Assembly: GCA_022828105.1 (NCBI GenBank)
Contig: JAJEJC010000007.1
Span: 62,001 to 126,000, forward strand
From: Dehalococcoidia bacterium
GTDB taxonomy: Bacteria > Chloroflexota > Dehalococcoidia > Bin125
Length of the DNA: 64,000 nucleotides
Direction of reading: 5' to 3'
In this document: one piece after another, positions 55,655 through 64,000 of the stretch
Position numbering within the stretch: position 1 is the stretch's first letter
Layout of the letters: each line of letters begins with the position of its first letter
Notes under the pieces: model-generated
The model's database searches: none
Seen by the model: only the letters and a program-made list of their open reading frames with translations
What the model was told of the DNA's origin: nothing
Position numbers and translations under genes: made by a program

Positions 55655-56482
55655 ATGCGACGATCTCCGAGCGCGGTACGCCCCCATCGCTCTGTCGAGC
55701 AGGCCGAGGCGTTTCGTACGTTGTTCCGACAACAGAGTGATCGGCTCTGGAACGCCGACCGCGATGTGGACTGGTCGGCAGGCTCCGAAATTCCCGATTC
55801 GAAGCGCGCCGCCTGGCTGCGAATGATGAACGTATTCCTGGGCCTTGAGGTCATGGGGCTGGACACCATTCAGGTGATGATGAGCCAGGCGACGCACCAG
55901 GTACGCGACCCGGCGCTGAATCTGTACCTCGCGGCGCAGTGTCAGGACGAAGCGCGGCACGTCTACGTGCTTGACCGCTACCTGACCGAGGTCGGCGGCC
56001 ATGGCTACATCTCAAAGCCGGAAGAGTTCCTGATCGAGCGGTTCGGCGGGATGGCCTCGTGGGGCTTCTTCCGGGTCGAGAACTGGTTGACGTCGACGTT
56101 GTTCAGCGAGAATTTTGCGGCGCTCTTCCTGCAGCAGGCGCTGGAGCTGGACGATGTCGATCCGCTGGCCAAGCAGATCTTCCGCCTGATCCTGCGCGAT
56201 GAAGTTCGGCACGTGAACTTCCTGCACACCATCCTGCCCAGGCTCATCGATCGATTGCCCGCGATCGGGCGGATGTACATCTGGCAGAGCCAGATCCTGC
56301 TTGCCGGAGCCGTGGCGCTCGGCTTGCGCAGGATCAAGTCTGACGTATCGGCGTTGGGGCTCGATGTGGACGGCTACAAGCGGACGCTGCTGGACAATCT
56401 GGAGACGCAGTTCGTGGACGCGGGACTGGATTCGTTTCTCAAGATCGACACCTACGCCAAAGTGATCAATGCCGCGACATGA
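55655..56482 (+). CDS. ferritin-like di-iron (R2-like) protein
   Basis: AAQCQDEARHVYVLDRY and LILRDEVRHVNFLHTILPRL: paired E..H di-iron motifs. Confidence 0.82.
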   Translation: MRRSPSAVRPHRSVEQAEAFRTLFRQQSDRLWNADRDVDWSAGSEIPDSKRAAWLRMMNVFLGLEVMGLDTIQVMMSQATHQVRDPALNLYLAAQCQDEARHVYVLDRYLTEVGGHGYISKPEEFLIERFGGMASWGFFRVENWLTSTLFSENFAALFLQQALELDDVDPLAKQIFRLILRDEVRHVNFLHTILPRLIDRLPAIGRMYIWQSQILLAGAVALGLRRIKSDVSALGLDVDGYKRTLLDNLETQFVDAGLDSFLKIDTYAKVINAAT

Positions 56483-57048
56483 GCAGCATTGACGACTGGC
56501 GGCGGTTGAGTTCGGAGATCATCGAGGACTTCAGGTTCTTCAAGCTCCGGCGCGACATCTCCCGACACCCCACGTCGGGCCGCGAACACCGATTCTTCAT
56601 CTTCGAGTTCCCCGACTGGGTGAACATCATGCCGATCACGCCGGATCGCGAGGTGGTGTTCGTCAACCAGTTTCGACATGGCACCCGAGAACTGACACTG
56701 GAGATCCCGGGCGGCATCGTCGACCCGGGCGAGTCGGCGAAGGAAGCGGGCCTGCGGGAGATGTTCGAGGAGTCCGGCTACTCCGCGCCCGACGCCGTCG
56801 AGCTGGGCTGGGTTCATCCGAATCCTGCGCTGCAGGAGAATCGCTGCTGGTCGTTCCTGGCCCAGGATGTATCGCGCATCGTCAACGACGACCACGTCGT
56901 GGGCACGTCGAGCGAAGCGATCGAAGTGTCGAAGGTGCCGCTCGACGAGATCCCCGGGTTGGTCAACGACAAGCTGATCACGCACGCGCTGACGATTGCC
57001 GCGTTCGATCACTATTGGCGTTGGAGCGGTCAGGTCGCGGATCGGTAA
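56479..57048 (+). CDS. NUDIX hydrolase
   Basis: GGIVDPGESAKEAGLREMFEESGY Nudix box. Confidence 0.94.
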   Translation: MSSIDDWRRLSSEIIEDFRFFKLRRDISRHPTSGREHRFFIFEFPDWVNIMPITPDREVVFVNQFRHGTRELTLEIPGGIVDPGESAKEAGLREMFEESGYSAPDAVELGWVHPNPALQENRCWSFLAQDVSRIVNDDHVVGTSSEAIEVSKVPLDEIPGLVNDKLITHALTIAAFDHYWRWSGQVADR

Positions 57049-57069
57049 AGCTGTTGCAGTTGTTGAAGC

Positions 57070-57444
57070 TCACGCGCGCAGCAAATCGACATCGAAGTCG
57101 TCCGGCAACGGAATGAACAGGCTTCGGCGCGGACCCTCGAGGTCTCGGGTGATGTGACCTCGACCGCTGACATCGTCGGCCAGCAGGATGTCTCCGCCGC
57201 GCAGTTGCAGCTTTGTACCGTCGCCGACCTCGATCTCGACCGTACCGCTCAGCGTGACGACGAACTGCCTGCGCGGCGCGTTGTGGAAGTCGAGCTCGCC
57301 GCCGACCGGCGTGGTGCGGAAGATGACGCCCTCGGCATCGAACATCCGGGAGAGCGTGCCGTAGCGGCTCTCGCTCTGGGCAACGTCGATGGTCTCGAAG
57401 TGGGACTCGCCGTCGTCGCCGGTGTAGACACGAGTGATCTGCAT
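57070..57444 (-). CDS. cupin-fold protein
   Basis: FHNAPRRQFVVTLSGTVEIEVGDGTKLQLRGGDILLADDVSGRGHITRDLEGPRRSLFIPLPDDFDVD. Confidence 0.85.
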   Translation of the reverse strand: MQITRVYTGDDGESHFETIDVAQSESRYGTLSRMFDAEGVIFRTTPVGGELDFHNAPRRQFVVTLSGTVEIEVGDGTKLQLRGGDILLADDVSGRGHITRDLEGPRRSLFIPLPDDFDVDLLRA

Positions 57445-57467
57445 GGTTTGTCCTCCCCTTTCTGGAC

Positions 57468-57854
57468 TCAGTCGCCGAATGAGCGCGCCCAGTGATGGAC
57501 GTCGAAGTCGTCGGGCAGGAATACCATCAGGCTGAGGCGCGGTCCTTCGAGGTCCGTGGTCAGGTGACCGGGTCCGTCAACATCTTCGGCGTAACAGATT
57601 TCGCCGGGTCCGAAGCGGCGGGTCTCGCCGCTGGACACTTGCGTCTGCACGGCGCCCTGAATGACGATGATCATCGTCTTCTGGGTCGCGTTGTGCCAGT
57701 CGTACACGAGGTCCGGCGGTGAGATCCTGAACGACATGTGCTGGGGGCGCAGATTGCGGGTGAATGCGCCAATGTCCAACTCGGTCATGCCGATCTCGAT
57801 GTCCTCGAACTGAGATGTGCCGTCTTCGCCCAGGTACATCCGGGTGAGTTTCAT
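57468..57854 (-). CDS. cupin-fold protein (tandem paralogue)
   Basis: MKLTRMYLGEDGTSQFEDIEI...WHNATQKTMIIVIQGAVQTQVSSGETRRFGPGEICYAEDVDGPGHLTTDLEGPRLSLMVFLPDDFDV. Confidence 0.85.
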   Translation of the reverse strand: MKLTRMYLGEDGTSQFEDIEIGMTELDIGAFTRNLRPQHMSFRISPPDLVYDWHNATQKTMIIVIQGAVQTQVSSGETRRFGPGEICYAEDVDGPGHLTTDLEGPRLSLMVFLPDDFDVHHWARSFGD

Positions 57855-57876
57855 CGCGTACCTCCTGCGCTTGATG

Positions 57877-58563
57877 CTATCGGGAGTAGTAGAGCCGCCA
57901 GTAATCGCCGAGTTCGGCGAGCGATTGGACAATGAGGTCAGGCTGCACGTCGTCCGGGATTGGTTCGTGGAAGCGTCGCACCCAGACCGTTCTCGCGCCA
58001 AGCTCGGCCGCGGGACGGATGTCGTGCGCGATTGACCCGGCGATGTGGAGTTGCTGACTCGCCCCGACGTCCCGCGACCGGTAGAGCTCACGCCAATGGT
58101 CGTGATCGGGTTTGTAGCTGCAAACGTCTTCCGCCGTGATTAGCTGGTCGAAACCAAAACCGAGCTTGCGGACGCTGACGCCCAAACTGGCGCGGGTCAC
58201 ATTGGACAGGATCGCCAACGGCGCGCCCACGGTCGCCAGGCGCTTGAGGAATCCGCCGGCGTCCTGAAAGGGCGGCCAGTCTGCGATCGAGTCTGCAAAG
58301 GCGACGGCCGAGGCATCGCTCAGGTCGACGCCGAACTCGGCCGCGGTGCGCTGTATCGATATCGCGAGCACCCGGTCGTAGGGCCGATAGTACTCATGCT
58401 CAACCTCGAGCTCGACTTCAAGGCGTCGAGCGATCAGCGACTCGACATCCACATGCGCCAGTTCAGGGATGGCGCGGACGGCGGCTCTCGCACCGGATTG
58501 CCAGTCGATCAGGGTGCCGTAACAGTCAAAGCTGACCACCGCCGCGTCGCGTGGATGGATCAT
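57877..58563 (-). CDS. haloacid dehalogenase-like hydrolase (type II)
   Basis: AAVVSFDCYGTLIDWQSG; LAILSNVTRASL; HIAGSIAHDIRPAAELGARTVWV. Confidence 0.92.
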   Translation of the reverse strand: MIHPRDAAVVSFDCYGTLIDWQSGARAAVRAIPELAHVDVESLIARRLEVELEVEHEYYRPYDRVLAISIQRTAAEFGVDLSDASAVAFADSIADWPPFQDAGGFLKRLATVGAPLAILSNVTRASLGVSVRKLGFGFDQLITAEDVCSYKPDHDHWRELYRSRDVGASQQLHIAGSIAHDIRPAAELGARTVWVRRFHEPIPDDVQPDLIVQSLAELGDYWRLYYSR

Positions 58564-59789
58564 CGAGCCTCCTCGGATGTGGACGTCGGTCCAAAGTGGA
58601 CGATATCGCCGCCGTACTTCTGGTTCAGTTCTTTGACCGCCTCATCGACGACGCGCTGACGAGCTTTGCGTGACGTCGACTCCGGCGGTGCGAGCGCGGA
58701 TCGTCCCGACTCGTCGAACAGCGAGAGTTGCGCCGCAAGGCCCTGGTGTTCGAGCCCGGCGACACCGACGCCGACCAGTCGAAACCGGCGAGAGGGGGAG
58801 AGTTGCTCTTCGAGCAGGCTCAGTGCCGTTTGCTCAATCGCGCCCGCAGCTTGCGTCGGACTGGCGAGCGTGCGTTGCCGTGTAAAGGTGGTGAAATCGG
58901 AGAGGCGCAGCTTGAGTTGGACGGTACGAGTGCGGAATCCCTGCTCGACCAGGCGCCGGGCAACGGTCGACGCCTGGTCTTTGACAATGGACCGCAATCT
59001 GGCCTCGTCGCCGAGATCTTCGGCGAAGGTGGTCTCCGAAGAGATCGACTTGGTCTGCCGATCCTGGCTGAGCGCCCGATCGTCGATGCCGCGGGCAAGC
59101 TGCCAGAAGAACTCGCCGCGCGATCCGAACCGGTCGACAAGCCAGGGCAACGGCCGTTGTGCGAGGTCGCCAATCGTCTCGATGCCGGCGTTGCGAAGGC
59201 GATCGGCGGTCTTTGGACCGACGCCCCAGAGGTCGGAGATGGGAAGCGGCGCCAGGAAGGCGGCCTCGTCTCCCGGGGCGACCACCGTGAGGCCGTCGGG
59301 CTTGTTCTGATCGGACGCGATCTTGGCCACCGACTTGCTGGTCGCGACTCCGCAAGAGACGGTCAGCTCCGTGGCCTCGCGCACCCGCTGGCGTATCCAC
59401 TGGGCGAGCTCGGCCGGTCGGCTGCCAGCCTCGACGCGGTGGCTGATGTCGATAAACGCTTCGTCGACCGAGAGCGGTTCCACGAGCGGCGAGACATCGC
59501 GGAAAATCGACATAATCTGCGCGGAGACCTCGCGATAGCGAGAGAATCGGGGCCGCACGATCTCTGCCTGCGGGCAGAGCCTCACGGCGGTGCGCATCGG
59601 CATCGCCGAACGACAGCCGAACACGCGGGACTCGTACGATGCCGCCGCCACGACGCCGCGTCCCTGTGGCGAGCCGCCGACGAGCACAGGTTTGCCGCGC
59701 AACTCAGGCCGGTCCCGCTGCTCAACGGAGGCAAAGAACGCGTCCATGTCTGCGTGAATGATGTGACGAGTGTTGGGACGGTTGGTCAC
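58560..59789 (-). CDS. dinB: DNA polymerase IV
   Basis: HIIHADMDAFFASVEQRDRPELRGKPVLVGG; EPLSVDEAFIDIS; SVAKIASDQNKPDGLTVV. Confidence 0.96.
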   Translation of the reverse strand: MTNRPNTRHIIHADMDAFFASVEQRDRPELRGKPVLVGGSPQGRGVVAAASYESRVFGCRSAMPMRTAVRLCPQAEIVRPRFSRYREVSAQIMSIFRDVSPLVEPLSVDEAFIDISHRVEAGSRPAELAQWIRQRVREATELTVSCGVATSKSVAKIASDQNKPDGLTVVAPGDEAAFLAPLPISDLWGVGPKTADRLRNAGIETIGDLAQRPLPWLVDRFGSRGEFFWQLARGIDDRALSQDRQTKSISSETTFAEDLGDEARLRSIVKDQASTVARRLVEQGFRTRTVQLKLRLSDFTTFTRQRTLASPTQAAGAIEQTALSLLEEQLSPSRRFRLVGVGVAGLEHQGLAAQLSLFDESGRSALAPPESTSRKARQRVVDEAVKELNQKYGGDIVHFGPTSTSEEAR

Positions 59790-59833
59790 GCCACTACGCT
59801 ATCAATCGCGGAAGCCGGTACGGGGAGCCAGTG

Positions 59834-60433
59834 ATGAGTCTGTTCAGCCGCCTTCGCAACCGAATTGGGCGCGACCCCGAGTCCGACCTACGACGCAGCA
59901 GTCTGGAAACAGCCGAACGGATACTGCGCGCCGGTGGATCCGTTGCGGAGATTCAGCAAGTCGTGCGGGGACTCATCGAACATAACGACGTCGAGTCGTC
60001 CTGGTTGGCCCTGATTCGAGGTGACCTGGACTCTGCGCTGGAGGCGTCCTACCGGGCTGCCGACCGGCGTCCGTATGACGTCGATTCACGGCTCGTCCAT
60101 GGCCTGGTACGACTGGCGCGCAACGAGCTCGAACATGCCGAGCACGAGTTCGACGCAGTGATCGAGGAGTTCGGCGCGGAACGAGAGGTGTCGGACGGCA
60201 GGCGCGCGGTGATGCTCGCGCGCGGTTTCGCCCCGCTGGACGAACTGCCCGCCTCCGAGTCGGACTGGGAGTCGGCCGCGGTGCTGCTCACGACCCTGTG
60301 GCGGTTATCGGGCACATATGAGGAGCGGACCAATGCGTTGCACAGCGGACACGATACCGGCGTAGCTATCGTGAAACAGGCGTTGGATCGGGGACTGGCG
60401 CTGGACAGGGAGTCGGACGATGGGACTGTTTGA
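59834..60433 (+). CDS. hypothetical protein (TPR-like)
   Basis: Coherent ORF; helical repeat-like composition (ALIRGDLDSALEASYRAADRRPYDVDSRLVHGLVRLARNELEHAEHEFD). Confidence 0.65.
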   Translation: MSLFSRLRNRIGRDPESDLRRSSLETAERILRAGGSVAEIQQVVRGLIEHNDVESSWLALIRGDLDSALEASYRAADRRPYDVDSRLVHGLVRLARNELEHAEHEFDAVIEEFGAEREVSDGRRAVMLARGFAPLDELPASESDWESAAVLLTTLWRLSGTYEERTNALHSGHDTGVAIVKQALDRGLALDRESDDGTV

Positions 60434-60746
60434 CGGTCTGCGGCGTCGATTCTCCGAACTCAACGCGGTACGCGACGCGACGCAGGCGGAAGCCGCGACG
60501 CTGGCGGATGTGGAGACGGTGCGCCGCGCCCTGTCGGCGGAGTCGGCGCGCCTGGGCAGGCGCGACCGCATTTCCGTGACGATGCTGATGGAGCATTCGG
60601 GCGAGGACCTGCGCCGCCTGGATCTGTTCCAAATCCTCGGGCACCTGGACGCGGAAGGCGAGATTCGCAACGTCGAACAGGATTCATTCGGGAATCTCAA
60701 GTTTGACCTGGTTAAGCGCCCGGAACGAGGCGGCCGCGAACCATGA
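60420..60746 (+). CDS. hypothetical protein (108 aa)
   Basis: MGLFDGLRRRFSELNAVRDATQAEA...; overlaps end of previous gene. Confidence 0.65.
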   Translation: MGLFDGLRRRFSELNAVRDATQAEAATLADVETVRRALSAESARLGRRDRISVTMLMEHSGEDLRRLDLFQILGHLDAEGEIRNVEQDSFGNLKFDLVKRPERGGREP

Positions 60747-60807
60747 TCGCACTATGTGGGTTATGACACGCCAGATGCGCCGCCCGCGACATAACTGACC
60801 GGCAGGG

Positions 60808-61848
60808 TCACTCAGCGCGCTCAAACACAAGCTCGAACTCCATGATCCCGATGTCTTCGATCGAGAGGACACGGAATCCGGTCGGCTTCTCGATGTCGTA
60901 ATCGGCGAGGGCAATCTCGGTCGATCCGGCGACGACCACGAGTCCGTCCACATACTGGCCCTGGAGGTCGACGGCCACGGCATTGGTGACGCCGTGCAGT
61001 TCGAGCGTGCCGGCCACGGTCACGCTGAGCGTCTGCCCGGCGACCGGCAGATCGTCGATGGCGATCGGCTCCGTCAGCGTGAAGGTGGCGAAGGGATACG
61101 TGTCTGTCTCAATGCCGCGCGTGCGCAGGGCGCTGTCGCGGAACGACTCATCGCTGCGCAGGGTGCGGAGGTCGGCGGTGATCACGACCAACGTGATCGC
61201 GGCGCCGTCGAATTCAAGAGTCGCTTCGACGTCGCCGGTCCGACCCACGGCGGTCGTGGTGCCGATGTTGGCCAGCTCCTCACCGATCCGATAGCCGACG
61301 AACGACTCACCTCGTTCCGAGATGGTCCAGGAACCGGCAAGGTCGGCAAGACTGGACGGCTGCGCACTCGACTCTTGCTGTTCCTGCTGCGCTTGCGCCT
61401 GTTGGACCTGCTGAACCTGCTGAGCCTGTTGCGGTTCAGCATCCTGTTGCACCTCGGCCCCGTAGTCGTCCTGGTACTGATCCTGATACTGGTCGACGGC
61501 CGCCTGCTCCGACGGTGCGGACGCTGCGTCCTGCTGATCCTGTTGGGGCTGGGAAGCGCCTGGGTCGGACGCGGACGATTGTTTGGCCGTCTGCTGCTGC
61601 GGCTCGTCCTGGACAAGACTTGATTGCGGTTGCGGCTGTTCCGAATCCTGTTCGGACGCTGATTGCTGCTGTTGTTCGTCCTGGCTCAACGACTCCACGG
61701 CCGACTCCAAGGCCGCCGGTGGCGGCGGACTGTCGAAGACGCCGAGCTGCCAGAGGATGATCAGGAGCGCGGCCAGCAACACGCCGGCGAGAGTGAGCGC
61801 GAGCGTGATCAACCGTCGCGGGCTGAGATTCAGCAGTTGGCCCAACAT
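60808..61848 (-). CDS. YceI family protein with N-terminal TM and Gln-rich linker
   Basis: FVGYRIGEELANIGTTTAVGRTGDVEATLEFDGAAITLVVITADLRTLRSDESFRDSALRTRGIETDTYPFATFTLTEPI; start MLGQLLNLSPRR internal to ORF. Confidence 0.88.
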   Translation of the reverse strand: MLGQLLNLSPRRLITLALTLAGVLLAALLIILWQLGVFDSPPPPAALESAVESLSQDEQQQQSASEQDSEQPQPQSSLVQDEPQQQTAKQSSASDPGASQPQQDQQDAASAPSEQAAVDQYQDQYQDDYGAEVQQDAEPQQAQQVQQVQQAQAQQEQQESSAQPSSLADLAGSWTISERGESFVGYRIGEELANIGTTTAVGRTGDVEATLEFDGAAITLVVITADLRTLRSDESFRDSALRTRGIETDTYPFATFTLTEPIAIDDLPVAGQTLSVTVAGTLELHGVTNAVAVDLQGQYVDGLVVVAGSTEIALADYDIEKPTGFRVLSIEDIGIMEFELVFERAE

Positions 61849-61873
61849 TGGTCTCGCCTCCGTTCTGTAGCGG

Positions 61874-62884
61874 TCAGTCGTCCGCGAGCAACGCATCGAC
61901 AAAGGCGGCCGCATCGAACGGCGCGATGTCGCCGAGCTGCTCGCCGGTGCCTGCGAAGCGAACGGGAATGCCGAGTTCCTCGGCGATCGCGAAGACGATG
62001 CCGCCCTTGCTGGTGCCGTCGAGCTTGGCCAGGCAAACGGCCGTGACGCCGGTGGCGTCGGAGAACTGTCGCGCCTGGCTAAGCGCATTCTGTCCGCTGG
62101 TCGCGTCGATCACCAGCAGCACTTCGTGAGGCGCGCCGGGATGACGAGACTCGACCACTCGCCGCACCTTTCCCAGTTCCGACATCAAGTTGCGCTGGGT
62201 CTGGAGCCTGCCGGCGGTGTCGATCAGAACGACGTCGGCGTCCCTGGAAACAGCCGCCTCGACAGCGTCGTATGCGACGGCGCCGGGATCCGATCCCTGC
62301 TGATGCGCGATGACGGGGACGTCGATTCGTTCACCCCAGGTCTGGAGCTGCTCGATCGCGGCGGCGCGGAAGGTGTCCGCGGCGGCCAGGATGACCGACT
62401 TGCCCTCTTCCTGGTATGCGTGCGCCAGCTTGGCGATGGAGGTGGTCTTGCCGGCGCCGTTGACGCCGACGACGAGGATCACGTGGGGGGTGCTGAGCGG
62501 CTCGGATCCATTGACCGAGTTCCAGAGCATGCCGCCGCCCGAGGGTCGCTCGAGTCCCAGGATCATCCGCTCCCGCAACAGTTCCCGGACGGCCGCTGCA
62601 TCCTTGCCCGATGACTCTGCCTGCAGGTCTTCAACCCAACGGGCCGAGGTGGCGCCGCCGACATCGCCCAGGATCAACGTTTCTTCCAGCTCGTCCCAGA
62701 AGTCGTCGTCGACTCGGGAACGTCGAAAGATGCTGCGTAGCGCGCCGAGTTGACCTCGGCGAGTGGAAGCCACGCTGCGCCGATATTCCTCGCGGACCTC
62801 GGCCGAATCCTGGGCGTCCTGCGCGGCGGCCTGTTCCGGCGGCTCGTCGCAGCTGCGGCGGAAGCGTCGGAAGAGACTGGCCAT
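61874..62884 (-). CDS. ftsY: signal recognition particle receptor FtsY
   Basis: [94 protein letters not shown]-type [10 protein letters not shown]. Confidence 0.97.
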   Translation of the reverse strand: MASLFRRFRRSCDEPPEQAAAQDAQDSAEVREEYRRSVASTRRGQLGALRSIFRRSRVDDDFWDELEETLILGDVGGATSARWVEDLQAESSGKDAAAVRELLRERMILGLERPSGGGMLWNSVNGSEPLSTPHVILVVGVNGAGKTTSIAKLAHAYQEEGKSVILAAADTFRAAAIEQLQTWGERIDVPVIAHQQGSDPGAVAYDAVEAAVSRDADVVLIDTAGRLQTQRNLMSELGKVRRVVESRHPGAPHEVLLVIDATSGQNALSQARQFSDATGVTAVCLAKLDGTSKGGIVFAIAEELGIPVRFAGTGEQLGDIAPFDAAAFVDALLADD

Positions 62885-63549
62885 CAGTCGCCGGCTCCTT
62901 CGCCGAGCATTCGCTCGCTGAGCCAGGCGGAGAGATCGTGCAGACTCTGGCGTCCGATCTCGTGCTGCATCGGGTACTCGCGATAGTCAAGATTCATCCG
63001 CATGGCCTGCAGACGGTCGCGGGAGTTGCGACCGCGATCGATTTCGACGAGCGGGTCGTTGGTGCCGTGCAGAACCAGCAGCGGAAGGTCGGGCGCGTCG
63101 ATATGCACATCGTCGGCGGCCTCGTCGGAGAGCCAGGTTGAGAGCATGGCCGCGCCGCGCCAGCGGCGAGGCTCGCTCAGCGCGAGCCGATAGGCGAGCG
63201 AGCCGCCCTGCGAGAAGCCCAGCAACGCGAGCCGTTGCGTGTCGACGTGATAGCGCTCGCATGCGGCGTCGATGAACTGTGAGAGGGACGAGGCGACGCG
63301 GGCCAGTTCACCGTCGAGCGGTCGATCATTGGCGCCCCGTCGCATCCAGGTGTACATCGGCGCGTACGAGTAGGGCGCTCCCTCGAGCCGGAATTCGGCT
63401 TGCGGACAGATGACCTGAAGCTGGCCATCGGCCAGGAGCGGCGCGAGCGGGGCGAGATCCTGGCAGTGCGCGCCGTGGCCGTGCAGTGCGATTAGGGTTG
63501 GATGTGGTCCCGGGCCGGCCGGGGTCCAGACAGCGTGAATGAATTCCAT
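62884..63549 (-). CDS. phospholipase/carboxylesterase family hydrolase
   Basis: LIALHGHGAHCQDLAPLAPLLADGQLQVICPQAE; LLGFSQGGSLAYRLAL; VLHGTNDPLVEI. Confidence 0.9.
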   Translation of the reverse strand: MEFIHAVWTPAGPGPHPTLIALHGHGAHCQDLAPLAPLLADGQLQVICPQAEFRLEGAPYSYAPMYTWMRRGANDRPLDGELARVASSLSQFIDAACERYHVDTQRLALLGFSQGGSLAYRLALSEPRRWRGAAMLSTWLSDEAADDVHIDAPDLPLLVLHGTNDPLVEIDRGRNSRDRLQAMRMNLDYREYPMQHEIGRQSLHDLSAWLSERMLGEGAGD

Positions 63550-63638
63550 GCAACTCAGACTACGACAGCGCGGCGCACCGACTGCCGGCGGACCCTCGTT
63601 GGATGTCTGTGCATCGTCAGCAACTCGTCAAGAGATCG

Positions 63639-64000
63639 TTAGGACGCGGCCGAGACCGCCTGGTCGACCCTGACCGACAACAACCGGCTGACGCCCGCCG
63701 CGCCCATGGTGACGCCATAGATGCTGTCGGCCTGCTCAATCGTGCGTCGGTTGTGGGTGATGACCACGAACTGCGTGTGCCTGGCCCGTTCCTTGAGCGC
63801 GCTGACGAAGCGCTCGACATTGGCCTCGTCCAGCGCGGCGTCAACCTCGTCGAGAATGCAGAACGGGGCAGGTCTCACCTCCAGCAACGCGAAGAGCAGG
63901 GCAATCGCAGTCAGCGCCCGCTCTCCACCGGAGAGCAGTCCCAGCGTCGAGACGCGCTTGCCCGGCGGCTGCGCGCGAATGTCCACACCGGGTTTGCTGC
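63639..64000 (-). CDS. smc: chromosome segregation protein SMC, C-terminal fragment (runs off the window)
   Basis: [51 protein letters not shown] signature and Walker B; frame stays open to 64000. Confidence 0.93.
   Translation of the reverse strand, partial: SKPGVDIRAQPPGKRVSTLGLLSGGERALTAIALLFALLEVRPAPFCILDEVDAALDEANVERFVSALKERARHTQFVVITHNRRTIEQADSIYGVTMGAAGVSRLLSVRVDQAVSAAS

Noticed and set aside
61360-61700. Gln/Ser-rich repeat as a mobile or phase-variable element
   Set aside because: Low-complexity linker between the TM and the YceI domain; CAG/CTG-type codon repetition without exact units.

Overview
High-GC bacterial chromosomal window with about 65 supported protein genes. No rRNA, tRNA, CRISPR array or transposase was recognised. 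Gene content points to a Chloroflexota (SAR202/Dehalococcoidia-like) background; this is an inference from CofC/CofD, class II NrdJ, the DUF3105 pair, the many CaiB/DUF35/thiolase acyl-CoA genes and small zinc-ribbon proteins. Main blocks: acyl-CoA metabolism (1-11 kb); Sir2, LysM/M23 peptidase and alpha/beta hydrolases (14-18.6 kb); nrdJ (20-23 kb); F420 side-chain genes cofD/cofC (25-27 kb); a selenoprotein operon (28.9-34.4 kb); PDH complex plus lipoate genes (37-44.4 kb); a serine-palmitoyltransferase-like cluster (45.5-48.7 kb); and dinB, ftsY and smc near the right edge. The most notable observation is that the ORF track splits one gene at 32212..32742 (-) at an in-frame TGA. Read through as Sec, it gives ...EALAD-U-GSCTTCSVHDS..., i.e. 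a UGSC-type selenoprotein, with a bacterial-SECIS-like hairpin just downstream of the UGA. It is flanked by two paralogous partner proteins of unknown function, one with an N-terminal thioredoxin-like CDTC domain. Other notable items: a dispersed palindromic repeat family (22.9, 28.5 and 32.1 kb), one array of which is read in frame as a 16-aa repeat inside a small protein; a 21-aa leader ORF with two tetraloop hairpins upstream of Sir2; paired palindromes upstream of nrdJ; an SPT/epimerase cluster suggesting sphingolipid-like synthesis; and an unusual number of adjacent paralogue pairs.
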